Source of the DNA: Siphonodentalium dalli
Lineage: Eukaryota; Mollusca; Scaphopoda; Gadilida; Siphonodentaliidae
DNA length: 64,000 bases
NCBI GenBank assembly: GCA_032622095.1
Contig: CP136065.1
Span: 111,577,195 to 111,641,194, forward strand
Direction: 5' to 3'
In this document: in pieces, positions 63,967 through 64,000 of the stretch
How the letters are laid out: the number at the start of each line of letters is the position of its first letter
Numbering within the stretch: the stretch's first letter is position 1
The notes under the pieces: model-generated
Database searches by the model: none
What the model was told of the DNA's origin: nothing
The model's input: only the letters and a program-made list of their open reading frames with translations
Position numbers and translations under genes: made by a program

Positions 63967-64000
63967 TAGTTTTACTCCTTTTTGTATTGTTATTCCTTTA
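62896..64000. other. H2A-H4 spacer, unit 6 (cut by the window edge)
   Basis: It holds the minisatellite at about 63524-63720 and CTTC/CTTT at 63859-63967. It differs from unit 3 by single bases (such as TTTGGATACG near 63107). The H4 of this unit lies beyond the window. Confidence 0.75.

Overview
The window is a tandem array of animal replication-dependent histone genes that has been heavily colonised by target-specific non-LTR retrotransposons. The basic unit is about 3.9 kb: H2A on the plus strand, a 1.9 kb spacer, H4 on the plus strand, a 0.6 kb spacer, H2B on the minus strand, then a short divergent H2B/H2A promoter. Every complete histone gene carries the canonical 3' stem-loop of non-polyadenylated histone mRNAs. 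H3 and H1 are absent from the unit. The protein sequences are those of an invertebrate animal, probably a protostome. I cannot name the species.

Four element families are present, each at a fixed place and each in the sense orientation of the histone gene it interrupts. Family A (three full-length copies, Tx1/L1-like, ORF1 plus EN-RT ORF2) sits directly after ATGTCAGGGCG, the first 11 bases of the H4 coding sequence. Family B (two copies, related to A) sits 14 to 22 bases further inside H4. Family J (three copies, Jockey-like) and family N (four copies, one ORF and no RT, sharing the 3' tail of J) sit at ATATGGATCGCC, about 58 bp upstream of the H2B start and over its predicted transcription start. 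The result is promoter capture: the histone TATA box points into the 5' end of the element.

Layout: J1 remnant (1-3476); unit 1 with H2A-1, H4-1 split by B1, H2B-1, then N1 and J2 (to 16246); unit 2 with H2A-2, H4-2 preceded by tandem A1 and A2, H2B-2, N2 (to 33405); unit 3 with H2A-3, intact H4-3, H2B-3, J3 (to 41058); unit 4 with H2A-4, H4-4 split by B2, H2B-4, tandem N3 and N4, then a 3'-truncated H2B-5 (to 53325); unit 5 with H2A-5, H4-5 start, A3 joined to a 3'-truncated H2B-6 (to 62167); unit 6 with H2A-6 and its spacer to the window edge.

Taken together, all six H2A genes are intact, only one H4 (H4-3) keeps both its coding sequence and its native promoter, and no H2B keeps both. The locus looks like an rDNA-style refuge in which multicopy histone genes are the niche of several independent retrotransposons. 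It includes an autonomous/non-autonomous pair (J/N) tied by a covarying 3' hairpin, and a B copy that has carried along the leader of a different H4 gene, which is direct evidence of transcription from a host histone promoter.
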